A DNA stretch of 64,000 nt from Niastella sp. (GTDB lineage Bacteria; Bacteroidota; Bacteroidia; Chitinophagales; Chitinophagaceae): contig JAGIBF010000011.1 of assembly GCA_017744515.1 (NCBI GenBank), positions 33,061 through 97,060 on the forward strand, given 5' to 3'. How positions within the stretch are numbered: the stretch's first letter is position 1; each line of letters begins with the position of its first letter. The notes under the pieces were generated by a model. It had not been told where the DNA came from and searched no databases. It worked only from the letters and a program-made list of their open reading frames with translations. A program made the position numbers and the translations under genes. Positions 52,633 through 60,140 of this stretch are shown piece by piece.

Positions 52633-53847
52633 TTATTTTACAGTATTGGCTTTGAATACCCGGATGAAATTTTCACCAAGTATTTTACGGATATCTTTTT
52701 TGCTATAACCCCTCTTTACAAGTTCATCGGTGATCAAGGGAAAGCTGGTCACATCATCCAGCTGCTGCGGCGCAGAACTGATGCCATCGAAGTCGGAACC
52801 CAGGCCCACATGATCCGTACCCACGAGTTTTACGATATAGTCGAGGTGGTCGATGAGCAACGAGAGCGGTGGACGTAACACCTTTACTTCATCGGCATAC
52901 TTCTGGAAAAGATAGTTGTCGGCAAAATAAGGGTCCGATACGGTACTGCGGATAGAATCCCTTTCCGCTTTATGCTTCTGCGTAAAAGCACGGTTACGCG
53001 CTACAAAACCACTGTCCAAAAAGCCGGAGAAGAAATTAAGGTGAATAACGCCGCCATTTTTAGCAACCGCTTTGATCTGGTCATCCTTCAGGTTGCGGAA
53101 CACGGGACAGATGCTATACACACAACTGTGCGATATCAACACAGGTTTGCTGGTGGTATGGATGGCATCCCAGAATGTTTGTTCACCCACATGGCTGAGG
53201 TCCACCATCATGCCCAGCTCATTCATGCGCCGCACGATCTGTTTGCCAAAATCAGTCAATCCCTTTTTCCGGTCCTTCATATCCTGCGTGGCGGAGTCGG
53301 CGCCAAACTGCTGGCGCGAACCCGGTGTTTCATCCATCGCAGAAGTAGCCCAGGAAGTAGAGTTATTCCAGGTGAGCGTCATGTAACGAACGCCGCGTTT
53401 AAACAGGCTGTCGAGATAATTGAGCCGGTCTTCGATCATGTGGCCACCTTCGAGGCCGATCATCGCGGCCAGCTTCCGCTGTTTCACCACTTTCTTCAGT
53501 TCGGCAGGCGTAGTCACCAGTGCGATCTTGTCAGGGTTACGTTTAATAACAGCATACAGCGTATCGATCTGTTGATTCGCACGATTGAAACCCTTACCCG
53601 GTCCATAAGAACCATCACTCCACACAGAGAAAATTTCTACATCCACGCCACCCTCTTTAAAGCGCGCAAGATCAGAATGAGTCTTCCCCTTTAATGGCTG
53701 ATCAAACGATACCTTCTCATCGATCGCAGAAGTAAGAATGTCATTATGCGTGTCTACAAGAATAGATTTAAAATGAAGTTTCCTTGATTGCGCCTGCAAA
53801 AAAACGCAATAATAAAGGACAGAACTAAGCAGCAGAAGTTTTTTCAT
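52633..53847 (-). CDS. Exported membrane (renal-type) dipeptidase, family M19
   Basis: 404 residues from MKKLLLL, signal ending LQAQ. A binuclear zinc dipeptidase with HND (His34, Asp36), bridging Glu133 in GLEGGH, His219 in DLSHVG and His240 in LISHS; GLGSDFDG near the C-terminus is also typical. The family accepts dipeptides with D-residues at the C-terminus and some open beta-lactams. The start is set here because the longer frame overlaps the divergent GNAT gene. It is the first gene of the apparent operon M19-acylase-D-aminoacylase. Confidence 0.93.
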   Translation of the reverse strand: MKKLLLLSSVLYYCVFLQAQSRKLHFKSILVDTHNDILTSAIDEKVSFDQPLKGKTHSDLARFKEGGVDVEIFSVWSDGSYGPGKGFNRANQQIDTLYAVIKRNPDKIALVTTPAELKKVVKQRKLAAMIGLEGGHMIEDRLNYLDSLFKRGVRYMTLTWNNSTSWATSAMDETPGSRQQFGADSATQDMKDRKKGLTDFGKQIVRRMNELGMMVDLSHVGEQTFWDAIHTTSKPVLISHSCVYSICPVFRNLKDDQIKAVAKNGGVIHLNFFSGFLDSGFVARNRAFTQKHKAERDSIRSTVSDPYFADNYLFQKYADEVKVLRPPLSLLIDHLDYIVKLVGTDHVGLGSDFDGISSAPQQLDDVTSFPLITDELVKRGYSKKDIRKILGENFIRVFKANTVK

Positions 53848-53894
53848 GTGATGATTATAAACTGCACTAAATTTAGTCAACACTTTACAAATCC

Positions 53895-54383
53895 ATGCTG
53901 CAAATTGTGCTGATCGGAGAAGAAAATCCTGAATTGGATAATATTCGCAACTTATTTCGCGAATATGAGCAGGAGTTGGGAGAAGATCTGTGCTTTCAAA
54001 GCTTCGAAGCAGAACTAAAAGATCCCTTGAAAAAATATGGACCGCCCACAGGAACCCTGCTATTGGCATATTGGGAGCGGGAAATTGCAGGTTGTATTGC
54101 ACTTACAGCCATGCAGGAGCCTTCAACCTGCGAAATGAAGCGTTTATATGTAAAGCCAGCCCTTCGCAAATATGGCATCGGAAGAAAATTAGCAGAAGAG
54201 CTGCTAAAGCGCGCAGTCGAGAAAGGTTACACCACCATGAAGCTCGACACATTGGAAAAACTGCAGGCTGCCATCCGTTTATACGAACAGCTGGGTTTTG
54301 AAAAGACTGCCCCCTACTACGCCAATCCCTTGCCTGGCGTGGTATATATGGAAAAAAAGCTGGATACCGCAAATTCGTTGTAA
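53895..54383 (+). CDS. GNAT family N-acetyltransferase
   Basis: 162 residues forming one GCN5-like domain. The acetyl-CoA-binding motif A is MKRLYVKPALRKYGIGRKLA with R-x-x-G-x-G at RKYGIG, and motif B is AAIRLYEQLGFEKT. Substrate unknown. It is divergent from the M19 gene, with a palindromic CTAAATTTAG in the 47-base shared spacer, and 32 bases upstream of the S41 peptidase gene, so possibly cotranscribed with it. Confidence 0.9.
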   Translation: MLQIVLIGEENPELDNIRNLFREYEQELGEDLCFQSFEAELKDPLKKYGPPTGTLLLAYWEREIAGCIALTAMQEPSTCEMKRLYVKPALRKYGIGRKLAEELLKRAVEKGYTTMKLDTLEKLQAAIRLYEQLGFEKTAPYYANPLPGVVYMEKKLDTANSL

Positions 54384-54415
54384 CATATCACAGGCTCGTC
54401 CGTCTCATATAAGAT

Positions 54416-55816
54416 ATGCGAAACATTCTTTTTGCGCTGCTACTGCTGCAGGCAACCAACACTACTGCACAAATAGACACGGTGTCTAACCTGAGCGACA
54501 CCGAAAAACTGTATGGCCTCTCTGTCTTCTGGAAAGAAGCCGCCTATAACTTCGCCTACTTCGATAAAGCGAACATTAATTGGGACAGTGCTTATCAGGC
54601 ATTTATACCAAAAGTGCTGGCTACCCGCAACACCTGGGACTATTATCAGGTAATGAAACGATTCTGTGCCTTGCTGAAAGATGGTCATACGAATATGTAT
54701 CCACCCAACAACAAGCTGATAAAAGGTGGTGCCCTGTATTCGCCGTTGTTGTTTTCCTGGCTCGACGACAAAGTGATTATTACCAATGTGCCTAAAAAAG
54801 ATTCCCTAACCATCCCACTGGGATCGGAAGTTGTAACGGTCAACAATATGCCGGTCATCGACTATCTCGAAAAAGAGATCATTCCCGGCATCTCGGCTTC
54901 AGCCACCCACCAGCTTTGGAATGATGCAGCCGCACAGCTGCTCTCCAATGTCGATACAAATACTTTATTCAACCTGACATTAAAAACACCGGCAGGTAAA
55001 ACATTTACCCACACCACACACCTGCGCACCATCCGCTACAACTGGGCTTACCCACTACCCAATACACCCTGGAAAAGATTTCGATACGATAAACTGCCCA
55101 AAGACATCGCCTACCTGCAGTTCAATACATTTGGCGCAGATAGCGTGGTATTCGATTTCAAACAACGGTTGCCCGAATTGTATGAAGCCAAAGCCGTAAT
55201 TATAGATCTGCGTAATAATGGCGGAGGCAATACGAGTATAGGTACGGCCATTCTCAAATACTTTACCGATCAAAAATATATAAAAGGATCTACCTGGCGT
55301 AGCCGTGAGCATATAGCATCCTTTAAAGCCTGGGGTAAATTCATTAAAGACGAAGAGCTGGAAAAACACCTGAAAGAAAATCCGTTCAACAGGGTAATGA
55401 TACAGAAGACCTATGATATCTCCCGTGGTAAATACTGGCACTATGGCGACACATATTCTACTTATAATGAAGTCACCGACAAAAAGATAACAGTACCGTT
55501 GGTAGTATTGATTGGTAACAATACCGCTTCTGCTGCGGAAGATTTTTTGATTTCCCTTGATGACCTCAAAGGAAGAGCAGTAGTGATAGGCGAGAGGACA
55601 TATGGTAGCACTGGCCAGCCATTATCATTTGATCTTCCCGGGGGAGGCTCGGCAAGAATATGTACCAAGCGCGATACCTATTCCGATGGAAGAGAATTTG
55701 TAGGCTACGGCGTTAAGCCGGATATAGAAGTGAAGCGTACTGTAGAAGACTACATAAAGAAAAGAGATGCTCAGTTGGAAAAAGCCATAGCTATACTAAG
55801 TGAGAAAATAAAATAG
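54416..55816 (+). CDS. Exported S41 family (C-terminal processing/tricorn-like) serine peptidase
   Basis: 466 residues with a short signal peptide (ends TTAQ). An N-terminal helical domain (25-100, with LKDGHTNMYPP) precedes a degenerate PDZ-like region (about 115-165) and the S41 core. DLRNNGGGNTSIG opens the core; the predicted nucleophile is Ser372 in NNTASAAEDF, and GERTYGSTGQP supplies the oxyanion-side segment. It ends with a family-typical YGVKPDIEV and a helical tail. It is downstream of GNAT on the same strand. Confidence 0.9.
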   Translation: MRNILFALLLLQATNTTAQIDTVSNLSDTEKLYGLSVFWKEAAYNFAYFDKANINWDSAYQAFIPKVLATRNTWDYYQVMKRFCALLKDGHTNMYPPNNKLIKGGALYSPLLFSWLDDKVIITNVPKKDSLTIPLGSEVVTVNNMPVIDYLEKEIIPGISASATHQLWNDAAAQLLSNVDTNTLFNLTLKTPAGKTFTHTTHLRTIRYNWAYPLPNTPWKRFRYDKLPKDIAYLQFNTFGADSVVFDFKQRLPELYEAKAVIIDLRNNGGGNTSIGTAILKYFTDQKYIKGSTWRSREHIASFKAWGKFIKDEELEKHLKENPFNRVMIQKTYDISRGKYWHYGDTYSTYNEVTDKKITVPLVVLIGNNTASAAEDFLISLDDLKGRAVVIGERTYGSTGQPLSFDLPGGGSARICTKRDTYSDGREFVGYGVKPDIEVKRTVEDYIKKRDAQLEKAIAILSEKIK

Positions 55817-55820
55817 CTCA

Positions 55821-55885
55821 GTGTCACCCTGAGCCAACCTTGTCACTCTAATCCCTCTTGTCACCCTGAGCCTGTCGAAGGGTTG
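55821..55885. repeat. Dispersed GTCGAAG repeat, copy 7 (tandem partial units)
   Basis: Three successive units starting GTCAC: GTCACCCTGAGCCAACCTT, GTCACTCTAATCCCTCTT, GTCACCCTGAGCCTGTCGAA. Confidence 0.75.
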
Positions 55886-55898
55886 CGAAGGCGTGTCC

Positions 55899-55953
55899 AG
55901 GGGTGGGTCGCCCACGAAGAGCTTGTCCCGCCCGGCGGGAGCGGCCCACCCCT
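55899..55953. repeat. GC-rich inverted repeat
   Basis: AGGGGTGGGTCGC (55899-55911) pairs with GCGGCCCACCCCT (55941-55953) with one wobble, enclosing the inner TCCCGCC/GGCGGGA stem at 55926-55940. It is directly next to copy 7 of the dispersed repeat. Confidence 0.7.
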
Positions 55954-55977
55954 AGTCTAAGAAATTTCCATAATGCG

Positions 55978-56007
55978 AAAGGGAGTCCCTCAAAAGACTC
56001 CCTTTTC
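55978..56007. terminator. Bidirectional stem-loop between S41 and CsbD genes
   Basis: AAGGGAGTC/GACTCCCTT stem with short T/A runs on both sides (TTTT toward +). It separates convergent transcripts. Confidence 0.7.
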
Positions 56008-56034
56008 CTAATGTATATATAGAGTGGATGATGT

Positions 56035-56223
56035 TTAGCCCAGTGACTTCAACCATTTAACGAGTTCGTCTTTGCCCTTACCGGTCTTTTTTTGAAGACG
56101 GCCCAGCAATTCGTCATCTTTACCCTCTTCATATTTCAGATCGTCATCAGTCAGGTCACCATAGGCTTGTTTCACCTTACCCTTCAATACATTCCATGTT
56201 CCTTTTAATTCAAGCTTGTCCAT
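56035..56223 (-). CDS. CsbD family stress-related protein
   Basis: 62 residues from [19 protein letters not shown]. The CsbD-like layout is plain: [41 protein letters not shown], split here over about residues 6-45. Members are small, highly charged, usually general-stress-induced proteins of unknown action. The start at 56223 is preferred to the ATG three codons earlier, because family members begin MDKLELKG-like. It is monocistronic with a terminator. Confidence 0.9.
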   Translation of the reverse strand: MDKLELKGTWNVLKGKVKQAYGDLTDDDLKYEEGKDDELLGRLQKKTGKGKDELVKWLKSLG

Positions 56224-56330
56224 AACTTTCAATTTTGATTATAGGTAAGTATAAAAAGCCCATGCCAGCAGGATCACATAAACCGGTAAAAAGGGATGTG
56301 GAATTATTTCTACTAAATTGGTAAAAAGCA

Positions 56331-58520
56331 CTACTCCCCGGGATGATAAGTCCGCTCGGCATGCTTTTCAACATCCTCTTTGTAAAACCAGGCATCTTTA
56401 AATTTGCCCTCCACATACAAAGGTGCCTGGTCCAGGTAATGCGAAGAAGCGGGATTGGCGCTTTGTCCGAAATACATAATAGAGCGCGCCTGGATGCGCG
56501 GGCCAAATTCAACAATAGAAGTATAAGTATTACCACGCGTGCCATAAAACTTTTGCTGCCCGCGGGCTTGGCCATTACCAAAAGCAAACAGCGACCCCAA
56601 CGGACTGGGCACGGCAGCTACAGGCCAGCTGGGTTTGTTATCGTCAAACCTTTCAGGAGAACCCTCCACCCGTTGCAGACGGTTGATATCGCCCCAGCTC
56701 ACAAAAGCAGTACCAAACCGCGCAACCAACGCATCGATAGATTTGCTGAGCAGCTCAACAGCTACTGCGCCAGGCATAGGCAGTTGGTTGCCCTGCAGAT
56801 CCGTGGCATTATCATCACCAGTCGTTTGCCGTGGTTGATTCCTGTTCCAGTTGTCATACTGGATATACCACATCACAGCAATACTGGTGGCCTGGCTGGT
56901 CAGCGTATACCGGTAATTCCAGCGGCGCAGTGTATCGGCCACGGCGCCCAATTTTTCTTTTAGTGCCGGTGAAGCGGCAGCCATACTATCATAAGCCTGT
57001 AAGATTTGCGGCAGCCACCCGGCCATCATGGGCAGGTGATTGCTAACCACGAGTTTTTCAAATTCAGCAAAAGAGATTTTCTCCGGACCCGATAACAAAC
57101 GCACCGCTTCTACAGCACGGAATATATGTTTATCATAAGCCATGTAGACGGGATAATCATTCTGTTTTGGACTGCTTACCGTTCCTGCAGCCATATAAGG
57201 AGTAGAATTGCAGTTCTGTATCCAGCCCGAAGCAGGATTGATGACATGCGCAATCTCTTTGAGGCGATGCAATCCCTGCCATTCAGTAGCAGGATCGCTG
57301 CCGTCAACAGGCTCACGCCAGTCAAATAGAGTGGAGCGCCTTGGAACCGCATTACCATGCCAGTAAGCGGTGTTGCCATACTTGTCGGCATACATGGTAT
57401 TGGGATAACCCAAAGCCCTTTTGTTCATGGCAGCGGTAAACTGCTTCAGCTTCTTCGAGCGGCACATTTGCCAGCATTGCTCGATATAACTCGATTGAGT
57501 GCCGGTAACATTCCGGATGGTCACTAGGAATGAGTCACGCCGGGCCACTACTGGACCATGATGCGTTTTGCGTAAAGTCACAACCCTGCTTTGAATACCG
57601 GTAGCGGTTTTATAACGAACGGTATCCTGCCAGACGGTAGCAGTTCGGTAACCGTTGCCATAACGATATTGAGCAGTATCGGTAGGATGATCAAAACGTT
57701 CGAGGTATACATCGGTAAAGTCAACACCGGAGTTGGTATGCGCCCATCCGCTGTAAGCATTGAACCCACTCCAGATATAAAAATTACCAAAGATGGCAAA
57801 CCCTGAAACATTTAAACCCTGCTCACTGATCAGATGACACTCATACCGCTGTCCGCCACCAAAAAAGTTGACATGTGGATTGATCAACAACATACTGTGA
57901 CCGTTCGCTGATTTCGATGGTGCGATCGCCATAGTATTGGAACCATTTTCCCGTTCCTCGATTCCGGTATCATCACCTTCCCCTGCTGCGCGGGGCAATA
58001 AGGTACTATTGTAAGCCCGCACTTCGGCACCGGTAATGCCATGCGCGGAAGGATTGTCGGTACCCGGCAACAGGAAGAACCAGGGTTCGTAATATTGCAG
58101 TAACCGGCGGGTAGCATCAGGATGTTTGTATAAATAATAATTGATACCGGCGGCAGCGCTGTTACAAAGGCCCTTGATCAATGAAGAAGCATTCGCGAAA
58201 TCAGCTTTTGCCTTCGTTACACATTCGAATAAAGCTACGGAAACATCACCTTGCAGACGGCCTTCGCCATACACTTCACCGGCACGGCCAAGCGCACTGA
58301 TAAAAGATTCTTCCAGCTGATGAAAATTGTCTTCACACTGCGCATACATCACACCAAAAGCACAGTCGGCATCCTTTTTACCATAAATGTGAGGCACACC
58401 CCAGTTATCACGAATAATATTAATGCGTTGCGCTTGTTGCTGCCAGTTGCTGACCTCCTTGGCACTGAATTGAGCCAATAATTGCAGAGGAAGAAGACAC
58501 AAAAGAAGAAACTTTTTCAT
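56331..58520 (-). CDS. Penicillin acylase family N-terminal-nucleophile amidohydrolase (paralogue 2)
   Basis: 729 residues from MKKFLLLCLL, signal ending LLAQ. Nucleophile Ser194 in NGSNTMAIAPS; other shared phrases with paralogue 1 are WQQQAQRINIIRDNWGVPHI, YAQCEDNF, INPHVNFF and the identical C-terminal ERTYHPGE. The two genes lie about 6 kb apart, separated by the M19, GNAT, S41 and CsbD genes, so they come from an older local duplication. The start is set at the signal peptide; the 38-codon frame upstream has no signal. It appears monocistronic. Confidence 0.9.
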   Translation of the reverse strand: MKKFLLLCLLPLQLLAQFSAKEVSNWQQQAQRINIIRDNWGVPHIYGKKDADCAFGVMYAQCEDNFHQLEESFISALGRAGEVYGEGRLQGDVSVALFECVTKAKADFANASSLIKGLCNSAAAGINYYLYKHPDATRRLLQYYEPWFFLLPGTDNPSAHGITGAEVRAYNSTLLPRAAGEGDDTGIEERENGSNTMAIAPSKSANGHSMLLINPHVNFFGGGQRYECHLISEQGLNVSGFAIFGNFYIWSGFNAYSGWAHTNSGVDFTDVYLERFDHPTDTAQYRYGNGYRTATVWQDTVRYKTATGIQSRVVTLRKTHHGPVVARRDSFLVTIRNVTGTQSSYIEQCWQMCRSKKLKQFTAAMNKRALGYPNTMYADKYGNTAYWHGNAVPRRSTLFDWREPVDGSDPATEWQGLHRLKEIAHVINPASGWIQNCNSTPYMAAGTVSSPKQNDYPVYMAYDKHIFRAVEAVRLLSGPEKISFAEFEKLVVSNHLPMMAGWLPQILQAYDSMAAASPALKEKLGAVADTLRRWNYRYTLTSQATSIAVMWYIQYDNWNRNQPRQTTGDDNATDLQGNQLPMPGAVAVELLSKSIDALVARFGTAFVSWGDINRLQRVEGSPERFDDNKPSWPVAAVPSPLGSLFAFGNGQARGQQKFYGTRGNTYTSIVEFGPRIQARSIMYFGQSANPASSHYLDQAPLYVEGKFKDAWFYKEDVEKHAERTYHPGE

Positions 58521-58666
58521 GTGAGATGTACCCGCTGGATTTTGGGCAAACAAGATACGAAATGCAATATTTTGGAAAGGCGCAGTAGTGTGCGTGCGTA
58601 GTGGCGAATTAAGTGTCCGGCCGGTCCCTTGCACGAAGAAAGCTGCAAAAAAGGAGTAAAAAGCAT

Positions 58667-58696
58667 GAAAAAAGCCCCAACTGGAAAGTTGGGGCT
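58667..58696 (-). terminator. Intrinsic terminator, minus strand
   Basis: 10-base perfect stem with tetraloop and T6. The acylase gene lies downstream of it, so it does not end any annotated protein gene. Confidence 0.8.
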
Positions 58697-58740
58697 TACA
58701 CTAATCAAATACCATTAACCATTAAACCTTATCCTATGAA
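58667..58740 (-). ncRNA. Candidate small RNA of about 70 nt
   Basis: On the minus strand a perfect -7 box TATCTTTG (58745-58752) is followed by about 45 bases and then a strong intrinsic terminator: AGCCCCAACT-TTCC-AGTTGGGGCT (58673-58696) with a run of six T. No start codon with a sizeable frame lies between. The -33 TTG is missing at the expected distance. A terminator alone, for a transcript I cannot see, is the alternative. Confidence 0.4.
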
Positions 58741-59261
58741 AGAACAAAGATAGAGCGTATTCTGATCGATGGCTAATGTTGGGTACCAGTGTTTTAGCCC
58801 GCTAAGGGGAAACATGTAGCTGCGGTAATGAAAAGCCGATATATATATAACCAGGACGCCGGAAAGCAGGAAAATAAAACCTTGATTTTATCCTTCCTTA
58901 CTTCCCGTCCTCCCGGTCTTTATGATGGTTCATCTTTCAGTTTTTCAGACTTCCAGACTTCCCGTCCTTCGGACTTTGCCCGGCAACGGAGTTCCTGCTG
59001 AAACGAGGCCCCGGCAAAACCACCAAAGATTGCAGGAAGCATCCTGGCTGGCTGTTGTTTTTGAACAACGATTGCCGGGGGTAGGAGCGAGGTAGCAGTG
59101 TACTGCCGTTGCCGGTGCTGCTTTTTAACCTGCTTGTGAGCAACGATACATGAAGTTGGCCGTGGCCAGGGGCAACAACTAAATGTAGCGCTACAAACAA
59201 GGTTTGAACAACATTGGTCATGACTAACAGTTCGAAACAAACGTACAACACCAAGATACCC

Positions 59262-59391
59262 GTTTCCAAATTTATTTATCCTGGTTTTGGATAGAATAGG
59301 ATGGAATGGGATAAAGTGATTCCTGTTTTATCCCATTCCATCCGAAACTCTCCCATTTCATCCCACTCAACACAAAAATAAATTTGGAAAC
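59262..59391. repeat. 130-base nested palindromic element
   Basis: Outer arms GTTTCCAAATTTATTT (59262-59277) and AAATAAATTTGGAAAC (59376-59391) are a perfect 16-base inverted repeat. Inside, GGATGGAATGGGATAAA (59299-59315) and TTTATCCCATTCCATCC (59327-59343) are a perfect 17-base inverted repeat with an 11-base loop. A third, imperfect copy CTCCCATTTCATCCCAC follows at about 59350. No coding potential. Confidence 0.8.
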
Positions 59392-59521
59392 CGCATTACT
59401 GGTATGCTATATTCGACGCTTGCTATTAGAGACGGTCAGAAGAATAGAAACGGGAAAAACTTCCGAAAAGGGAACAAAGTAGGAGCAGTAAGCCCTTCAT
59501 GCAAATACAAGTTGAAAAGCA

Positions 59522-60067
59522 TTAATCCTCTCTCGCACCCTTCTCACCCACAAACCAATGTTCCTTGTTTCTAAACAAAACATTGAAAGTAGTGAGCGAA
59601 CCATAAATGCGGGTGATGTATTGTTGCAGGTTTACTTTGTCGGCATCACTCAGTTGTTTATGCGCATTTATTTGCTGTTCCAGTACACGCAGCCTGTCGC
59701 GCAACATCACGATCTTGTGAAAGAAAGCCTCGATGGGAATATCTTTAGGCTTTTGACTTTTATCAGCTGGCTGTAGCAACATAGTGCCGCCTTGCCAGCG
59801 ATCACCCAGGGGAACGTTTTCTGTAACACCACCCCAAAGCCTTAGTATTTTAAGCAGAGATTTTTCTACATCCGAATGCGTTTCGATTTCTTCCGTTACA
59901 TTTTCCGGAATGATCTCATCGAGGTTGGTATCATTCTTCTCTACCTCTTTGATACCATGATTGATGAACGAAATAAGATAAGTAGCAAAGCGAACACCTA
60001 CAATAACGCCGGGGCCATAATGCGTGTGTTGCAAGCGGGTGCCAATTCCTAAAGTAAGTTGATCCAT
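59522..60067 (-). CDS. Conserved protein with CarD/Tudor-like N-terminal segment, unknown function
   Basis: 181 residues, no signal peptide. The N-terminal 40 residues (GTRLQHTHYGPGVIVGVRF, then a strand and VEKNDTN) look like the small beta-barrel motif G-x-x-V-x-H-x-x-F/Y-G-x-G-x-V found in CarD- and UvrD/PcrA-tail-type Tudor folds. The C-terminal half is helical (VMLRDRLRVLEQQINAHKQLSDADKVNLQQYITRIYGSLTTFNVLF), possibly a coiled coil. I recall such proteins as conserved in Bacteroidota without function. A dispersed repeat lies upstream, then the serine hydrolase gene on the same strand. Confidence 0.75.
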   Translation of the reverse strand: MDQLTLGIGTRLQHTHYGPGVIVGVRFATYLISFINHGIKEVEKNDTNLDEIIPENVTEEIETHSDVEKSLLKILRLWGGVTENVPLGDRWQGGTMLLQPADKSQKPKDIPIEAFFHKIVMLRDRLRVLEQQINAHKQLSDADKVNLQQYITRIYGSLTTFNVLFRNKEHWFVGEKGARED

Positions 60068-60091
60068 AATAACAGTTATATTAAATACTTC

Positions 60092-60137
60092 CTGTCACCC
60101 TGAGCTTGTCGAAGGGCTTCGACAGATTCAGTGATGA
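60092..60137. repeat. Dispersed GTCGAAG repeat, copy 8 (inverted pair)
   Basis: TGTCACCCTGAGCTTGTCGA-AGGG-CTTCGACAGATTCAGTGATGACG: two near-complementary arms 4 bases before the next stop codon. Confidence 0.75.
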
Positions 60138-60140
60138 CGT

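Larger units (their letters stand above)
58521..59521. other. 1-kb gap without a supported protein gene
   Basis: It contains a minus-strand terminator with a candidate small RNA (58667-58752), T/C-rich shuffled words (58880-58960, e.g. TTACTTCCCGTCCTCCCGG and GACTTCCAGACTTCCCGTCC), and a nested palindrome (59262-59391). Two overlapping minus-strand frames of 106 and 110 codons at 58920-59269 have Cys/Ser/Gln-rich translations with no family features. Confidence 0.55.

Noticed and set aside
58920-59269. Two overlapping minus-strand frames (106 and 110 codons)
   Set aside because: Cys/Ser/Gln-rich translations in different frames with no pattern of a real protein; part covers word-repeat DNA.
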